DNA from: Variovorax sp. SG517
GTDB lineage: Bacteria > Pseudomonadota > Gammaproteobacteria > Burkholderiales > Burkholderiaceae_C
NCBI RefSeq assembly: GCF_013376045.1
Contig: NZ_JABMJG010000013.1
Location: 62,001-126,000 of the forward strand
DNA length: 64,000 nucleotides
Direction of reading: 5' to 3'
Shown: in pieces, positions 51,230 to 62,414 of the stretch
How the letters are laid out: every line of letters begins with the position of its first letter
Numbering within the stretch: position 1 is the first letter of the stretch
Position numbers and translations under genes: made by a program
The notes under the pieces: model-generated
The model's input: only the letters and a program-made list of their open reading frames with translations
Told to the model about the DNA's origin: nothing
The model's database searches: none

Positions 51230-52333
51230 ATGGCGCGCATTTCCTCCAACGGTCCGGCCCTCGGCCTCGCACTGACGCTCGCAGCCTGCGGCGCCTCGTT
51301 CTCGCTGCCGGCCGCCGCCGACGGCTTCACGCTGAAGGACAAGCCGAAGATCGCGATGCTCTACTTCGGCCCCAAGAACGACGGCGGCTGGACGCAGGCC
51401 TTCGACGAGGCCCGCGTGAAGATCGAGAAGGAGATCGGCCAGAAGATCCAGTTCGTGGAGAACGTGCCCGAGGACGCGTCGGCCATCAAGCCCGCGGCGG
51501 AGAAGTTCATCCAGCGCGGCGCCAACATCGTGATCGGCACCGCCTTCGGCTACTCCGACAGCTTCAAGGACCTGGCCGCCAAGTACCCCGACGTGGCCTT
51601 CCTCAACGGCTCGGGCACCACCAACGGCAGCAACCTCGAGTCGTTCTACGGCCGCACCTACGAGAGCCAGTACCTCTGCGGCATGGCCGCCGGTGCCGCA
51701 TCGAAGACCGGCAAGCTCGGCTTCGTCGCGGCCAACCCCTTCGGCGTGGTGAACTGGACCATCAACGCCTTCGCGCTCGGCGCGCAGAAGATGAACCCCA
51801 ACGCCACCGTCAACGTGATCTACACCGGCGCGTGGAACGACCCGGTGAAGGAACGCGCAGCGGCAGCCGCGCTCATCGACCAGGGCGCCGACGTGATCGG
51901 CCAGCACGTGGACAGCCCCACGCCGCAGATCGTCGCGCAGGAGCGCGGCGTGTACGGCACCGGCCACCACCGCGACCTGCGCCAGTTCGCGCCCAAGGCC
52001 ACGCTGTGCTCCTCCGTGTGGGTGTGGGACCGCTTCCTGACGCCGGAGCTCAAGAAGATCATGGCCGGCGGCTGGAAGCCCGCTCAGTACGGCGCCTTCA
52101 TCGAGATGAAGGACGGCGGCACCGACATCGCCGGCTTCGGCCCGGCCGTGCCCAAGGACAAGGCCGCGCTCATCACCGCCGAGCGCGACGCGATCATGAA
52201 GGGCAAGCAGGTCTACGCCGGCCCGCTCGCCGACCGCGACGGCAAGGAGCGCGTGGCCAAGGGCGCCGTTCTTTCGGACGCCGACCTCTGGAAGATGGAC
52301 TGGTTCGTCAAGGGCGTGGTCACGCAGAAGTAG
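51230..52333 (+). CDS. BMP-family ABC importer substrate-binding protein (nucleoside/purine type)
   Basis: The protein has 367 residues with an export signal; TLAAC is a possible lipobox and PAAADG an alternative cut site. The mature fold shows PKIAMLYFGPKNDGGWTQAF, ANIVIGTAFGYSDSFKDLA, and YLCGMAAGAASKTGKLGFV, all typical of the basic-membrane-protein (PnrA/BMP) family that binds nucleosides or related bases. It is followed by the matching ATPase and two permeases. Ligand identity cannot be fixed. Confidence 0.93.
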   Translation: MARISSNGPALGLALTLAACGASFSLPAAADGFTLKDKPKIAMLYFGPKNDGGWTQAFDEARVKIEKEIGQKIQFVENVPEDASAIKPAAEKFIQRGANIVIGTAFGYSDSFKDLAAKYPDVAFLNGSGTTNGSNLESFYGRTYESQYLCGMAAGAASKTGKLGFVAANPFGVVNWTINAFALGAQKMNPNATVNVIYTGAWNDPVKERAAAAALIDQGADVIGQHVDSPTPQIVAQERGVYGTGHHRDLRQFAPKATLCSSVWVWDRFLTPELKKIMAGGWKPAQYGAFIEMKDGGTDIAGFGPAVPKDKAALITAERDAIMKGKQVYAGPLADRDGKERVAKGAVLSDADLWKMDWFVKGVVTQK

Positions 52334-52358
52334 GCCCGCAGACAAGGCAAGGCCGCAC

Positions 52359-53885
52359 ATGCCCAACGCGCTCGAACTCACCGGCATCCGCAAGACCTTC
52401 GACGGCTTCGCGGCACTGACCGACGCCCACTTCGCAGCGCGCTGGGGCGAGGTGCACGCGCTGCTCGGCGAGAACGGCGCGGGCAAGTCGTCGCTCATGA
52501 ACATCGCGGCCGGGCTCTACGCACCCGAGGCCGGGCAGCTGCTGGTGGACGACAACGCGGTGCGGTTCGCCGGGCCGCGCGACGCGGCGAAGCACCGCAT
52601 CGGCATGGTCCACCAGCATTTCAAGCTGGTGCGGCCTTTCACCGTGGCGCAGAACATCCTGCTTACGGCGCCGCCGCCGGCGGAGTTCCAAAGCCACGGC
52701 GAGCGGCTGCGCGAGATCACGCGCGACATCCGCAACAAGGCGGCGGAGCTGGGCTTCGACATCGATCCGGCGAAGCGCGTCGATGCGCTGTCGGTCGCCG
52801 AGCAGCAGCGCGTGGAAATCCTCAAGGTGCTGCTGGCGGGCGCGCGCATCCTGATCCTCGACGAGCCCACGGCCGTGCTGACCGACCAGGAGGCCGCGCG
52901 CTTGCTTCAGACGGTGCAGGGCCTGGCGCGCAAGGGCGCGGCGGTGGTGCTCGTCACGCACAAGATGGCCGACGTGAAGACCTACGCCGACCGCGTGACT
53001 GTGATGCGCGGCGGCCGCACGGTGGCCACGCTGAAGCCGCAAGAAGCATCGGTCGCCGAGCTGGTGAAGCTCACGGTGGGCGAATCGATCGCCGCGCAGG
53101 GCTTCCAGCCCTCGGCTACGCCGCGCGGGCCGGTGCGCCTTTCGGTGCGCGGGCTGCGCACGCCCGCATCGCCCGAGGGCCGCCGCGTGCTCGACGGGGT
53201 GGACCTCGACCTGCATGCGGGCGAGATCTACGGCCTCGCCGGCGTGGGCGGCAACGGACAGGGCGAACTGGCGGGCGCGATCATGGGCCTGGAAGGCGAG
53301 CCCACCGAGGGCGAGATGCGGCTCGAAGGCCATGGCGACCTCAAGACCATGCCTGCCTCGGTGCGCCGGAGCATCGGCATCGCGGCCATTCCCGCCGACC
53401 GCTACGGGCTCGCGCTCGCGGGCGGCCTCTCGGTGGCCGAGAACTACGCCATCGGCCGTGTGCACACCGGCCGCTACGGCCCCGTGTGGCGCCTGCGCCG
53501 CAGCAGAATCCAGAGCGACACGCAGGAAGCGGTGCGCGCCTTCGACGTACAGGGCGTGCGCTCGGTCGCGCAGAAGGCCGCGCTGCTCTCGGGCGGCAAC
53601 GCGCAGAAGCTGGTGCTCGCGCGCGAATTCGGCAAGTCACCCACGCTGGTGCTCGCGCACAGCCCGAGCCGCGGGCTCGACGTGCGCGCCAGCGCCGAGG
53701 TGCACGCCAGGCTGCGCGCCGCACGCGACAGCGGCGCGGCGGTGCTGCTCATCAGCGAGGACCTCGACGAGGTGCTGCAGCTCGCCGACCGCGTCGGCGT
53801 GATGACGCGCGGGCGCATCGCCGGGGAGTTCGCGCAGCCCGCGGACCGGCAGGCCATCGGACAGGCGATGGTGGACCATGGCTGA
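52359..53885 (+). CDS. Nucleoside-type ABC importer ATPase with two nucleotide-binding domains
   Basis: The protein has 508 residues. The first ABC domain has Walker A GENGAGKSS near 37-45, LSVAEQQRVEI and Walker B ILILDEPTAVL. The second has a degenerate Walker A (GVGGNGQGE) and a good signature LLSGGNAQKLVLARE, as in RbsA/YufO-type proteins. In the second domain the usual Walker B aspartate region reads LVLAHSPSRGLD, as in that family. The ATPase drives the two permeases that follow. It overlaps the first permease gene by eight bases. Confidence 0.94.
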   Translation: MPNALELTGIRKTFDGFAALTDAHFAARWGEVHALLGENGAGKSSLMNIAAGLYAPEAGQLLVDDNAVRFAGPRDAAKHRIGMVHQHFKLVRPFTVAQNILLTAPPPAEFQSHGERLREITRDIRNKAAELGFDIDPAKRVDALSVAEQQRVEILKVLLAGARILILDEPTAVLTDQEAARLLQTVQGLARKGAAVVLVTHKMADVKTYADRVTVMRGGRTVATLKPQEASVAELVKLTVGESIAAQGFQPSATPRGPVRLSVRGLRTPASPEGRRVLDGVDLDLHAGEIYGLAGVGGNGQGELAGAIMGLEGEPTEGEMRLEGHGDLKTMPASVRRSIGIAAIPADRYGLALAGGLSVAENYAIGRVHTGRYGPVWRLRRSRIQSDTQEAVRAFDVQGVRSVAQKAALLSGGNAQKLVLAREFGKSPTLVLAHSPSRGLDVRASAEVHARLRAARDSGAAVLLISEDLDEVLQLADRVGVMTRGRIAGEFAQPADRQAIGQAMVDHG

Positions 53886-55032
53886 CGCATCCCTCATGGC
53901 CGACATGGCACAGCAACCGCACACGACCCAACACCAAGCGCACACGCGCCAGCCCCAACCGCTGGCCCGCCGCCGCTACGCACTCGAGATCCGCCAGCAC
54001 ATGCCGTGGCGCTGGCAGGCACTGATCCTTGCGGCCGCACTGCTCGCGGGCTTTGCGATCTCGGCGGCGATCCTCATCGCGGCGGGCGTGCCCGCCGACG
54101 AGCTTGCCAACGAGTTCGTGACCCAGACCTTCTTCGACGGCCAGAACTTCCGCGCCGTGCTCTTCCAGGCCGCGCCGATGATCCTCGTCGGCCTTGCGGG
54201 CTGTGTCGCCTTCCGCGCGCGCTTCTGGAACCTCGGGCTCGAAGGCCAGATGATCTGGGGCGCCATCGGCGCGACCGCCGTCTCGATGTGGCAGATCGGC
54301 CCCGAGAACCTGCGCCTGCCGCTGATGTTCATCGCCGCCATCGGCTGCGGGCTGCTGTGGGTGCTGGGGCCCGCGTGGCTCAAGCTCAAGCTCGGCGTGA
54401 ACGAGATCATCTCCACGCTGATGCTCAACTACATGGCGGCCAACTTCCTGCTGCACCTGGTCTACGGCAGCTGGAAGGACCCGAAGGACAACTTTCCCTA
54501 CTCGCCGCAGTTCCGCGTGTTCGAGCGCCTGCCTGAGCTGGGCGCGGGCATCGGCAGCTCGATCCTGCTGGCGGGCATCGTCGCGCTGCTGGCATGGTGG
54601 CTCGCGAGCGTGAGCCGCATGGGCCTGTACCTGCGCTTCGTCGACGCCAACCCGCGCATGGCGCACGCCAGCGGCGTGCCTGTGCGGCGCACCATCTACG
54701 GCGCGGTGCTGCTGTCGGGTGCGATGGCCGGGCTCGCGGGCTTCGCGGTGGCGGCGGGGCAGGAAGGCCGCCTCACGCAAGCCTTCTACCAGGGCTACGG
54801 CTTCTCGGGCATCCTCATCGCCTTCCTCGCACGTAACAACCCGCTGGCGGCCACGGTGGTGGCGCTGCTGGTGGCGGCGCTCTTCGTCACCGGGCGCAGC
54901 CTGCAGGTGTTCTACCAGGTGCCGTTCTCGATGGTGCAGCTGATCCAGGCGGTGATCGTGGTGTGCGTGGCGTCGAGCGACTTCTTCATCCGCCACCGGC
55001 TGCGCCGCGTGGGCGGGGAGGCCGCGCAATGA
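53878..55032 (+). CDS. Nucleoside-type ABC importer permease 1
   Basis: The protein has 384 residues with about nine or ten hydrophobic helices. A polar His/Gln-rich N-terminus (MAQQPHTTQHQAHTRQPQP) precedes the first helix. Family motifs are VGLAGCVAFRARFWNLGLEGQMIWGA-like and KLGVNEIISTLMLNYMA, with NPRMAHASGVPVRR and GLAGFAVAAGQEGRL later, as in YufP-type permeases. It pairs with permease 2 in the inner membrane. Confidence 0.93.
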   Translation: MADASLMADMAQQPHTTQHQAHTRQPQPLARRRYALEIRQHMPWRWQALILAAALLAGFAISAAILIAAGVPADELANEFVTQTFFDGQNFRAVLFQAAPMILVGLAGCVAFRARFWNLGLEGQMIWGAIGATAVSMWQIGPENLRLPLMFIAAIGCGLLWVLGPAWLKLKLGVNEIISTLMLNYMAANFLLHLVYGSWKDPKDNFPYSPQFRVFERLPELGAGIGSSILLAGIVALLAWWLASVSRMGLYLRFVDANPRMAHASGVPVRRTIYGAVLLSGAMAGLAGFAVAAGQEGRLTQAFYQGYGFSGILIAFLARNNPLAATVVALLVAALFVTGRSLQVFYQVPFSMVQLIQAVIVVCVASSDFFIRHRLRRVGGEAAQ

Positions 55033-55961
55033 ACGGCGGCATCGTTCTGAACTGGCTGGCGAGCACGCCCGACTTCGCGGTGCCTTATGCGCTGGCAGCG
55101 CTCGGGCTCATCGTCTCCGAGCGCGCGGGCGTGCTCGCGCTCGGCGCCGAAGGGCTGATGCTGGTCGGCGCGCTGGCCGGCATCGGCGCGCAGATCGCCA
55201 TCGGCCAGCCGGCCGTGTCGCTGGTGCTCGCAATGCTGGCGGCCAGCGTGGTGTCGGTGCTGTTCGCGGTGATGGTGATCTGGCTGCGCGTGAACCAGGT
55301 GATCGCCGGGCTCGCGCTGGTGTTCTTCTGCCAGGGGCTCACCGCGCTGGTCGGCTCGATGGCCGAGTGGACCAACCATGCGACCGAAGGCATCGGCGCG
55401 ATGGGCCTGTGGCCGCTGTCGCTGCTGCCGGGAGTGGGACGGATCTTCGAGCAGAACGCGATGGTGTGGCTCACGCTGCCGATTTTCGGCGCGGTGGCGT
55501 GGTTCTTCGCGCGCAGCTCGGCCGGCCTGCGGCTGCGTGCGGTGGGCGAGAACCCGCAGGCGGCCGATGCGGCGGGCATCCGCGTGACGGCATGGCGCTT
55601 CGCGGCGGTGCTTGCGGGCTCGGCGCTGGTGGGGCTGGCGGGTGCCTACATCTCGGTGGTCAGCACCAAGCTGTGGATCGCGGGCATGACCGGCGGTCGC
55701 GGCTGGATCGCCGTGGGACTGGTGATCTTCGCGCGCTGGTCGCCGTGGAAGGCGCTCGTCGGTGCGCTGCTCTTCGGCTGCATCGAGGCGCTGATTCCCC
55801 AACTGGCCGCTGCCGGCGTGCAGCTGCCGCAGTACTTCGTGATGATGACGCCGTATGCGGTGACGCTCGGCGTGATGGTGTGGGTCGCGCTCTCGCGGCG
55901 TGGCGCCGATGAAGAGCCCGGCGCGCTGGGCCAACCCTACGTGAGAGAAGAGCGCCGATGA
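55029..55961 (+). CDS. Nucleoside-type ABC importer permease 2
   Basis: The protein has 310 residues, hydrophobic, of the YufQ type. It includes ALAALGLIVSERAGVLALGAEG, VIWLRVNQVIAGLALVFFCQG and GENPQAADAAGIRVTAWRFAA, and GMTGGRGWIAVGLVIFARWSP. The start overlaps the previous permease stop (ATGA) and the stop overlaps the hydrolase start (ATGA). That makes the importer and hydrolase one translational chain. Confidence 0.93.
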   Translation: MNGGIVLNWLASTPDFAVPYALAALGLIVSERAGVLALGAEGLMLVGALAGIGAQIAIGQPAVSLVLAMLAASVVSVLFAVMVIWLRVNQVIAGLALVFFCQGLTALVGSMAEWTNHATEGIGAMGLWPLSLLPGVGRIFEQNAMVWLTLPIFGAVAWFFARSSAGLRLRAVGENPQAADAAGIRVTAWRFAAVLAGSALVGLAGAYISVVSTKLWIAGMTGGRGWIAVGLVIFARWSPWKALVGALLFGCIEALIPQLAAAGVQLPQYFVMMTPYAVTLGVMVWVALSRRGADEEPGALGQPYVREERR

Positions 55962-56671
55962 AGGCCTGGGTCTACAACGAGGAGCGCGAGCTCGACGCGG
56001 CGAAGTTCGCCGATTACCTCAACCCCGCCACCACCGCGGTCGTCTCCATCGACATGCACCGCGGCCACCTGGACGACAGCCCCGACTGCCCCTGCCCCGC
56101 GCCGCGTGCGCGCGACGTGGTGGCGCCCATCGACGGCTTCCACGACGCGGTGCGCGCGCTGGGCGTGCGCATCGTGCACGTCAGGTCGGTGCTGCGGCCC
56201 GGCGGCGTGGACGACATCAACGGCATTCCGTCCGCATGGCGGCGCACCTTCCCGCTGCATGTGGGCGAGATCCCGAACGCCGACGCGCACGCCATCGAAG
56301 GCTCGAAGTGGACCGAGTGGGTCACGCGCGTGGAGCCCGGCGACATGCGCGTGGACGGCAAGCGCCGGCTCTCGGCCTTCTACCCGACGGACCTCGACTT
56401 TTTGCTGCGCAACCAGCGCATCGAGACCGTGGTCCTCGACGGCGGCTTCACCGACTGCTGCGTGCTCAACACCGCCTTCGACGCGAGCAACCGCAACTAC
56501 CGCGTGATCGTGCTGCGCGACCTGGTGCGCGGCACCGATGCGCACCTGGAAGGCGCGGCGCTCGCGATGGTGTCGCTGCACCTGGGGCTGGTGATGGATT
56601 CGCGCGAGCTGCTCGACCAATGGCGCGGCGCGCTGCGCCATGGCGCCTCTTCTTCCCTATCCCTTTCCTGA
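55958..56671 (+). CDS. Isochorismatase-like cysteine hydrolase
   Basis: The protein has 237 residues of the same fold as RutB. The catalytic triad is Asp32 (VVSIDMHRGHL), Lys135 (DGKRRLSAFY) and Cys168 in GGFTDCCVLNTAFDA (Cys167 is its neighbour). Members hydrolyse amides, ureides or isochorismate-type ethers. In this RutR-linked cluster an amidohydrolase role on a ring-opened pyrimidine or other ureide is plausible, parallel to RutB; the substrate is not established. Translation is coupled to the upstream permease. Confidence 0.92.
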   Translation: MKAWVYNEERELDAAKFADYLNPATTAVVSIDMHRGHLDDSPDCPCPAPRARDVVAPIDGFHDAVRALGVRIVHVRSVLRPGGVDDINGIPSAWRRTFPLHVGEIPNADAHAIEGSKWTEWVTRVEPGDMRVDGKRRLSAFYPTDLDFLLRNQRIETVVLDGGFTDCCVLNTAFDASNRNYRVIVLRDLVRGTDAHLEGAALAMVSLHLGLVMDSRELLDQWRGALRHGASSSLSLS

Positions 56672-56684
56672 AATCCGACGCCCG

Positions 56685-57659
56685 ATGCCGAACTCCATTC
56701 CCCTCGTCGACCTCGGCGGCAACCTCGACCCGAACACCCCCGCGGCCAAGGCCTCCGCCTTGCAGCTGCACGAAGCGCTGAGCACCATCGGCTTCGCCTA
56801 CATCTCGGGCCACACGGTGCGGCGCGCCACGCGGGACGCGGCCTTCGCGGCTTCCCGCGAATTCCACGCCTCCACGCTCGATCAGAAGCGCTCGCTCGCG
56901 ATCAACGCCTTCCATCGCGGCTACATGGGCATGGCCACCTCGACCATCGTGACCTCGTCGGTGGCCAAGGTCACGCGGCCGAACATGAGCGAATCGCTGA
57001 TGCTCATGCACGAGCTGCCGCCCGACGACCCGGGCCTGCTCGCCGGCCTGCCGATGCAGGGCCCCAACCAGTGGCCCGAATGGCTCCCGGGCTTCAAGCC
57101 GGCGATGACCGCGTACGTGAGCGAAGTTGATGCGCTGGGCCGCTACATCGTGCGCCTGATCGCCATGAGCCTCGGCCTGGAGGCGCACGCGCTCGACCAC
57201 CATTTCGAGCGCCCGACCACATTTCTGCGCGCGCTGCACTACCCTCCGCAGCCGCCCGTGGAGGACGACCAGATGGGCTCGGCGCCGCACACCGACTACG
57301 GGATCATCACGCTGCTCGCGCAGGACGATTCCGGCGGCCTGCAGGTGCGTCCGCGCGGCGGCGACTGGATCGAGGCGCCGCCTATTCCGGACACCTACGT
57401 GCTCAACGTCGGCGACATGCTTGCACGCTGGACCAACGACCGCTTCGTGTCCACGCCGCACCGCGTCATCAACCGCTCCGGGGGCGACCGCTACTCGCTG
57501 CCCTACTTCCTCGACCCCGGGATGGACGCGCTGATCGAGTGCCTGCCCACCTGCACCGACGCGCAGCATCCGCCGCGCTACGAGCCCGTCACCTACGGCG
57601 AGTACCTGCTCGAGCGCCTCGACAAGAACTACGCCTACCGCAAGCAGGCGAACGCCTGA
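56685..57659 (+). CDS. 2-oxoglutarate/Fe(II)-type dioxygenase (isopenicillin-N-synthase-like), copy 2
   Basis: The protein has 324 residues from the Met at 56685. It shares the fold with the first dioxygenase but is clearly divergent. The iron ligands are His202, Asp204 (APHTDYGII) and His259 (STPHRVINR); the anchor is Arg269 and Ser271 (RYS). The N-terminal SIPLVDLGGNLDP and IGFAYISGH are usual. Two such enzymes in one operon suggest sequential oxidations of one compound, or two related substrates. It begins 13 bases after the hydrolase gene. Confidence 0.92.
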   Translation: MPNSIPLVDLGGNLDPNTPAAKASALQLHEALSTIGFAYISGHTVRRATRDAAFAASREFHASTLDQKRSLAINAFHRGYMGMATSTIVTSSVAKVTRPNMSESLMLMHELPPDDPGLLAGLPMQGPNQWPEWLPGFKPAMTAYVSEVDALGRYIVRLIAMSLGLEAHALDHHFERPTTFLRALHYPPQPPVEDDQMGSAPHTDYGIITLLAQDDSGGLQVRPRGGDWIEAPPIPDTYVLNVGDMLARWTNDRFVSTPHRVINRSGGDRYSLPYFLDPGMDALIECLPTCTDAQHPPRYEPVTYGEYLLERLDKNYAYRKQANA

Positions 57660-57694
57660 GCCGCTCCTTCTTTCATCTTCCCAGGATCTTCACC

Positions 57695-58737
57695 ATGAAA
57701 AACTTCTCTCGCCGCGACTGCCTGCAGGCCATGGCGGCAGCGGCCGGCATGTCCGCACTGGCAATGCCCGGCATGTCGCTCGCCGCGCAGAACCTCGTCG
57801 TCAACACCTACGGCGGGCGCTGGGAGAAATTCTGGCGCTCCGACCTGATGCCGATGTTCACGAAGTCGGCCGGCGTGGACACCACGCTCGACGTGGGCCT
57901 GGGCAAGAACTTCGTCGCCAACCTGCGCGCGGCCGGCGTCGCGAAGCCGCCCTACAGCATCCTGATGGTCAACGAGAACATCGCGAGCCTGGTGCGCGCC
58001 GAAGGCTACTTCGAGCCCATTCCCGCGGCCAAGGTGCCCAACCTCGCGAACGTGTACCCGATCCTGCGCAACCCCGACGACAACGGGGTGCGCGGCATCG
58101 TCTCGACCATCGGCATCGGCTACCGCAAGGACCTGGTGAAGACGCCGCCGAAGTCGTGGTCCGACCTGTGGAGCAACCCCGAGTTCAAGGGCAAGATCGG
58201 CCTCTACCAGATCGGCAACACGGCCGCGATGCTGTTCCTGCTGATGACGGCCAAGCTCTACGGCGGCTCGCAGGACGCCATCGACCGCGCCTTCGTCGAG
58301 ATCAAGAAGCTGCTGCCGTTCACGCAGGCCGACTGGAGCGGAACGCTGTCGACCATGCTCACGCGCGGCGACGTGACCGTGGCGGTGATCGACTTCCCCG
58401 AGATCGTGGCGCTGCAGAAGAAGGGCGTGCCCGTGGAGATGGTGGTGCCCACCGAAGGCGTGCTGGCCTTCGAGCAGTCGTTCAACGTGCTGAAGAATGC
58501 GCCCGCCAAGGAAGAGGCCTACAAGTACCTCGACTTCATCCTGCGCGCCGACGTGCAGGAAATGATGGCCAAGGAATTCTTCACCTCGCCGACCAATGCG
58601 CGTTCCAAGCTCCCGCCCGATCTCGCCAAGGACGTGCCGGTGAGCGGGGAGCGCATGAAGTCGATCTTCCAGTTCGACTGGGCCAAGGTCAACCCGCAGG
58701 TGGCGGCCATCACCGACCGCTGGAACCGGGAGATGAA

Positions 58738-58741
<4 letters not shown>
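57695..58741 (+). CDS. PotD/PotF-like ABC importer substrate-binding protein
   Basis: The protein has 348 residues with an export signal (twin-arginine-like SRRDCLQAMAAAAGMSALAM, cut near MSLAA). The mature protein has NLVVNTYGGRWEKFWRSDLMP, YSILMVNENIASLVRAEGYF and GIGYRKDLVKTPPKSWSDLW, typical of the polyamine/spermidine-type binding proteins. Ligands in this family range from putrescine to opines and other cationic compounds. Its stop overlaps the GTG start of the ATPase gene. Confidence 0.92.
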
Positions 58742-59849
<1,108 letters not shown>

Positions 59850-59853
<4 letters not shown>

Positions 59854-60773
59854 ATGCCGTGATGACGGCCGACGCGCCGGTGCACGGCACCGACCGGCTC
59901 CATGGACGCAAGGCACGCAAGGGGCGCCCGGGCCGCGGCGCTTTCTGGCTGATCGCCCCCGCGCTGGTGCTGATCGGCGTCTTCCTGGTGCTGCCGTACC
60001 TCAACATCATCGGCATGAGCCTGCGGCCCACCGCCGTGGGCGCGCCCTACGGCGCGGGCTTCAGGCTCGCCAACTATGCCAATGCGCTGGGCGACGGCTA
60101 CATCCTCGGGGTGTTGGCGGACACGCTGCTGCTCGGCGTCACCACGGTGCCCATCTGCCTGCTGCTGGGCTACCCCGTCGCCTACCACCTGGCGCGCACT
60201 CGTTCGCGCTGGGGCAGCCTGCTGTACGTGCTGGTGCTGTCGCCGCTGCTGGTCGGCGTGGTGGTGCGCAGCTTCGGCTGGCTGATCCTGCTGTCGGGCA
60301 ACGGCGTCATCAACCGGGCGCTGATCGATCTCGGGCTGATATCGACGGCCCTGCAGCTCATGAACAACCGGCTGGGCGTGACGGTCGCGCTGGTGCACGT
60401 GTTCCTGCCCTTCATGATCCTGCCGCTGGTGGGTGTGATCCAGAGCATCGATCCGACGCTGGAACAGGCGGCGCGCTCGCTGGGCGCCTCTCGGCTCAGG
60501 GTGTTCTGGCGGCTGGTTCTCCCGATGTCGTGGCCCGGCATCCAGGCCGGCACCATCCTCGTTTTCGTGCTCACGCTGAGCGCCTACGTGACGCCGGTGA
60601 TGCTCGGAGGCGCCCAGGTCAAGACGATGTCGGTGCTGGTGGTGCAGAACCTGATCGACAACTTCCAGTGGCCCGCCGGAGCCGCACAGGCACTGGTGCT
60701 GTCGGCCTGCGGCATGGTGGCCGTGTGGCTGTATGCCCGCCTCACCGGACGCTTCATGAAAGGCCTGCAATGA
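59850..60773 (+). CDS. PotB/PotH-like ABC importer permease
   Basis: The protein has 307 residues with six hydrophobic helices. A basic N-terminus (HGRKARKGRPGRG) precedes FWLIAPALVLIGVFLVLPYLN. The EAA-type ATPase-contact loop is EQAARSLGASRLRVFWRLVLP. ATGA overlaps join it to the ATPase upstream and the second permease downstream. It is a spermidine/putrescine-family inner-membrane subunit. Confidence 0.94.
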
Positions 60774-61588
60774 CGATGAAGCGCAAACCCCTGCCCGCGC
60801 GCGTGGCCGATGCCATGGGCCTGGCCTACGTCGGCGCGGTGTACGGGTTCCTGCTGCTGCCGATCGCGGTGATCGTGCTGATGTCTCTGAACGCGGGCGA
60901 GTTCCTGACCTTTCCGCCGCAGGGAATCTCGCTGCGCTGGTTCGGCGCGCTCTTCGCCAACGAAGCCTTCATGCGCGCCATCGGCACCTCGCTGCAGGTG
61001 GCGGCCATCGCGACGGTGTGCTCGACCATCATCGGCGTGGCCGGTGCGCTCTACGTGGTGCGCCATGCCACGCGGCTTCGCGAGGGGCTGCGCACGATGC
61101 TGATGCTTCCGCTCATGCTGCCGGAGATCCTCACGGCGATCGCGCTGCTGTTCTTCCTGTACGCGAGCGGCATCGGCACGCGCACGATGTTCGGGCTGGT
61201 GGTGGGGCACGTGCTGGTCACGCTGCCCTATGTGTTCACCAACGTCGCGTCGTCGCTCTACAACCAGGACGGCACGCTGGAGCAGGCCGCACGCAGCCTG
61301 GGTGCATCGCCGTGGCGTGCATTCGTGCGTGTGACGTTGCCGCTGATCAAGCCGGGCATCATCACGGGCGCCCTGTTCGCGTTCGTGATCTCGTTCGACC
61401 TGTTCAACATGTCGCTGCTGCTCAAGGGCATCGGCATGACGACGCTGCCGCTGCAGCTGTTCGACTACCTGCGCTGGGACTTCGACCCGACGGCGGCGGC
61501 CGTGTCGACGGTGAGCATCGTGGTCACGCTGGTGGCGGTGGTCTGCGTGGATCGCACTGTGGGGCTGCGCTCGCTGCGTTTCGGTTGA
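60770..61588 (+). CDS. PotC/PotI-like ABC importer permease
   Basis: The protein has 272 residues with about six helices. GFLLLPIAVIVLMSLNAGEF, LMLPLMLPEILTAIALLFF and the EAA-type loop EQAARSLGASPWRAFVRVTLP identify it. It completes the second importer and is the last gene of the RutR-linked chain. The next gene, on the other strand, ends six bases away, so the cluster stops here. Confidence 0.94.
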   Translation: MTMKRKPLPARVADAMGLAYVGAVYGFLLLPIAVIVLMSLNAGEFLTFPPQGISLRWFGALFANEAFMRAIGTSLQVAAIATVCSTIIGVAGALYVVRHATRLREGLRTMLMLPLMLPEILTAIALLFFLYASGIGTRTMFGLVVGHVLVTLPYVFTNVASSLYNQDGTLEQAARSLGASPWRAFVRVTLPLIKPGIITGALFAFVISFDLFNMSLLLKGIGMTTLPLQLFDYLRWDFDPTAAAVSTVSIVVTLVAVVCVDRTVGLRSLRFG

Positions 61589-61594
61589 GTCAGG

Positions 61595-62368
61595 TCAGGG
61601 CAGAGGGGGCGGGGCCTCGGGCCGCAGCCACGCGCGCGCCCCGGCCTCCATGTCGCCCTGCGACGCGCGCCACACCATCTCGGGCGCCGCCACGTGCACG
61701 CCCGGCGGCGCGATGCGCAGCGCCACGTCGACCAGTTCGGCCACCTTGGCCGCGCGCACCGGCTGCTCGCTGCTGGGCACCATGAAGCGCACCACCGACA
61801 GCATCCACGCGGCCACGCGCTCGAAGGGGTTGGCGAGCTTCGCATTGGCCGGCTTGCGCGCCGAGCGCACGAGGATCACGCGCTCGAAGCCGCAGGCCAC
61901 CACGGCCTGCTCGTCGAGGCTGGCGAGACCGCGCTTGAGCGCCTCGGGCAGCCGGCCCTGGTCGTGCGGCTGCACGATGGCCAGCGTCTGCACGCCGCAT
62001 GAACGCAGCCAGCGGGCCAGTCCGGGCAGGTCGGACGGTTCGGGCGCCCACAGCGCGCGCTCGCGGTCGTGGTACAGGCGCGGCGGGTCGAAGGCGATGA
62101 TGGCCGTGTGGGCCGAGGTCGGCGGCCACTGCGCGATGGGCAGGGCGGGGCTCAGGTAGGTCTCGACGCCGCGCAGCCCGTCGCGGATCGGCTCCTTCGC
62201 CAGCACGCGGGTGTGCGCATGGCGGTGGCTGCCCGCCAGCCGCCGCAGCAGCTCGGCGCCCAGCGCGCCGGTCGCTCCCGCGATCAGCAGCGTGCCGAAG
62301 GCGGAGGAGGCGACGGGCAATACCGCACGGTTGGCGGCTTGCAGGGCTTGCAGCGGATCGAGGGCCAT
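61595..62368 (-). CDS. NAD(P)-binding NmrA-like protein
   Basis: The protein has 257 residues. The nucleotide-binding motif TLLIAGATGALGAELLRRLAG is at about 26-46. Later parts (CGVQTLAIVQPHDQG, FERVILVRSARKP) resemble atypical short-chain reductases of the NmrA/HTATIP2 type. The catalytic Tyr-Lys pair of classical SDRs is not evident, so it may be a redox sensor or a degenerate enzyme. It converges with the transporter cluster and stands divergent from lemA (46 bases between their starts). Confidence 0.85.
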   Translation of the reverse strand: MALDPLQALQAANRAVLPVASSAFGTLLIAGATGALGAELLRRLAGSHRHAHTRVLAKEPIRDGLRGVETYLSPALPIAQWPPTSAHTAIIAFDPPRLYHDRERALWAPEPSDLPGLARWLRSCGVQTLAIVQPHDQGRLPEALKRGLASLDEQAVVACGFERVILVRSARKPANAKLANPFERVAAWMLSVVRFMVPSSEQPVRAAKVAELVDVALRIAPPGVHVAAPEMVWRASQGDMEAGARAWLRPEAPPPLP

Positions 62369-62414
62369 GAAGCCGCCTATGCTACCTTCCGCATCTTCTG
62401 CGGAGGTAATGCAA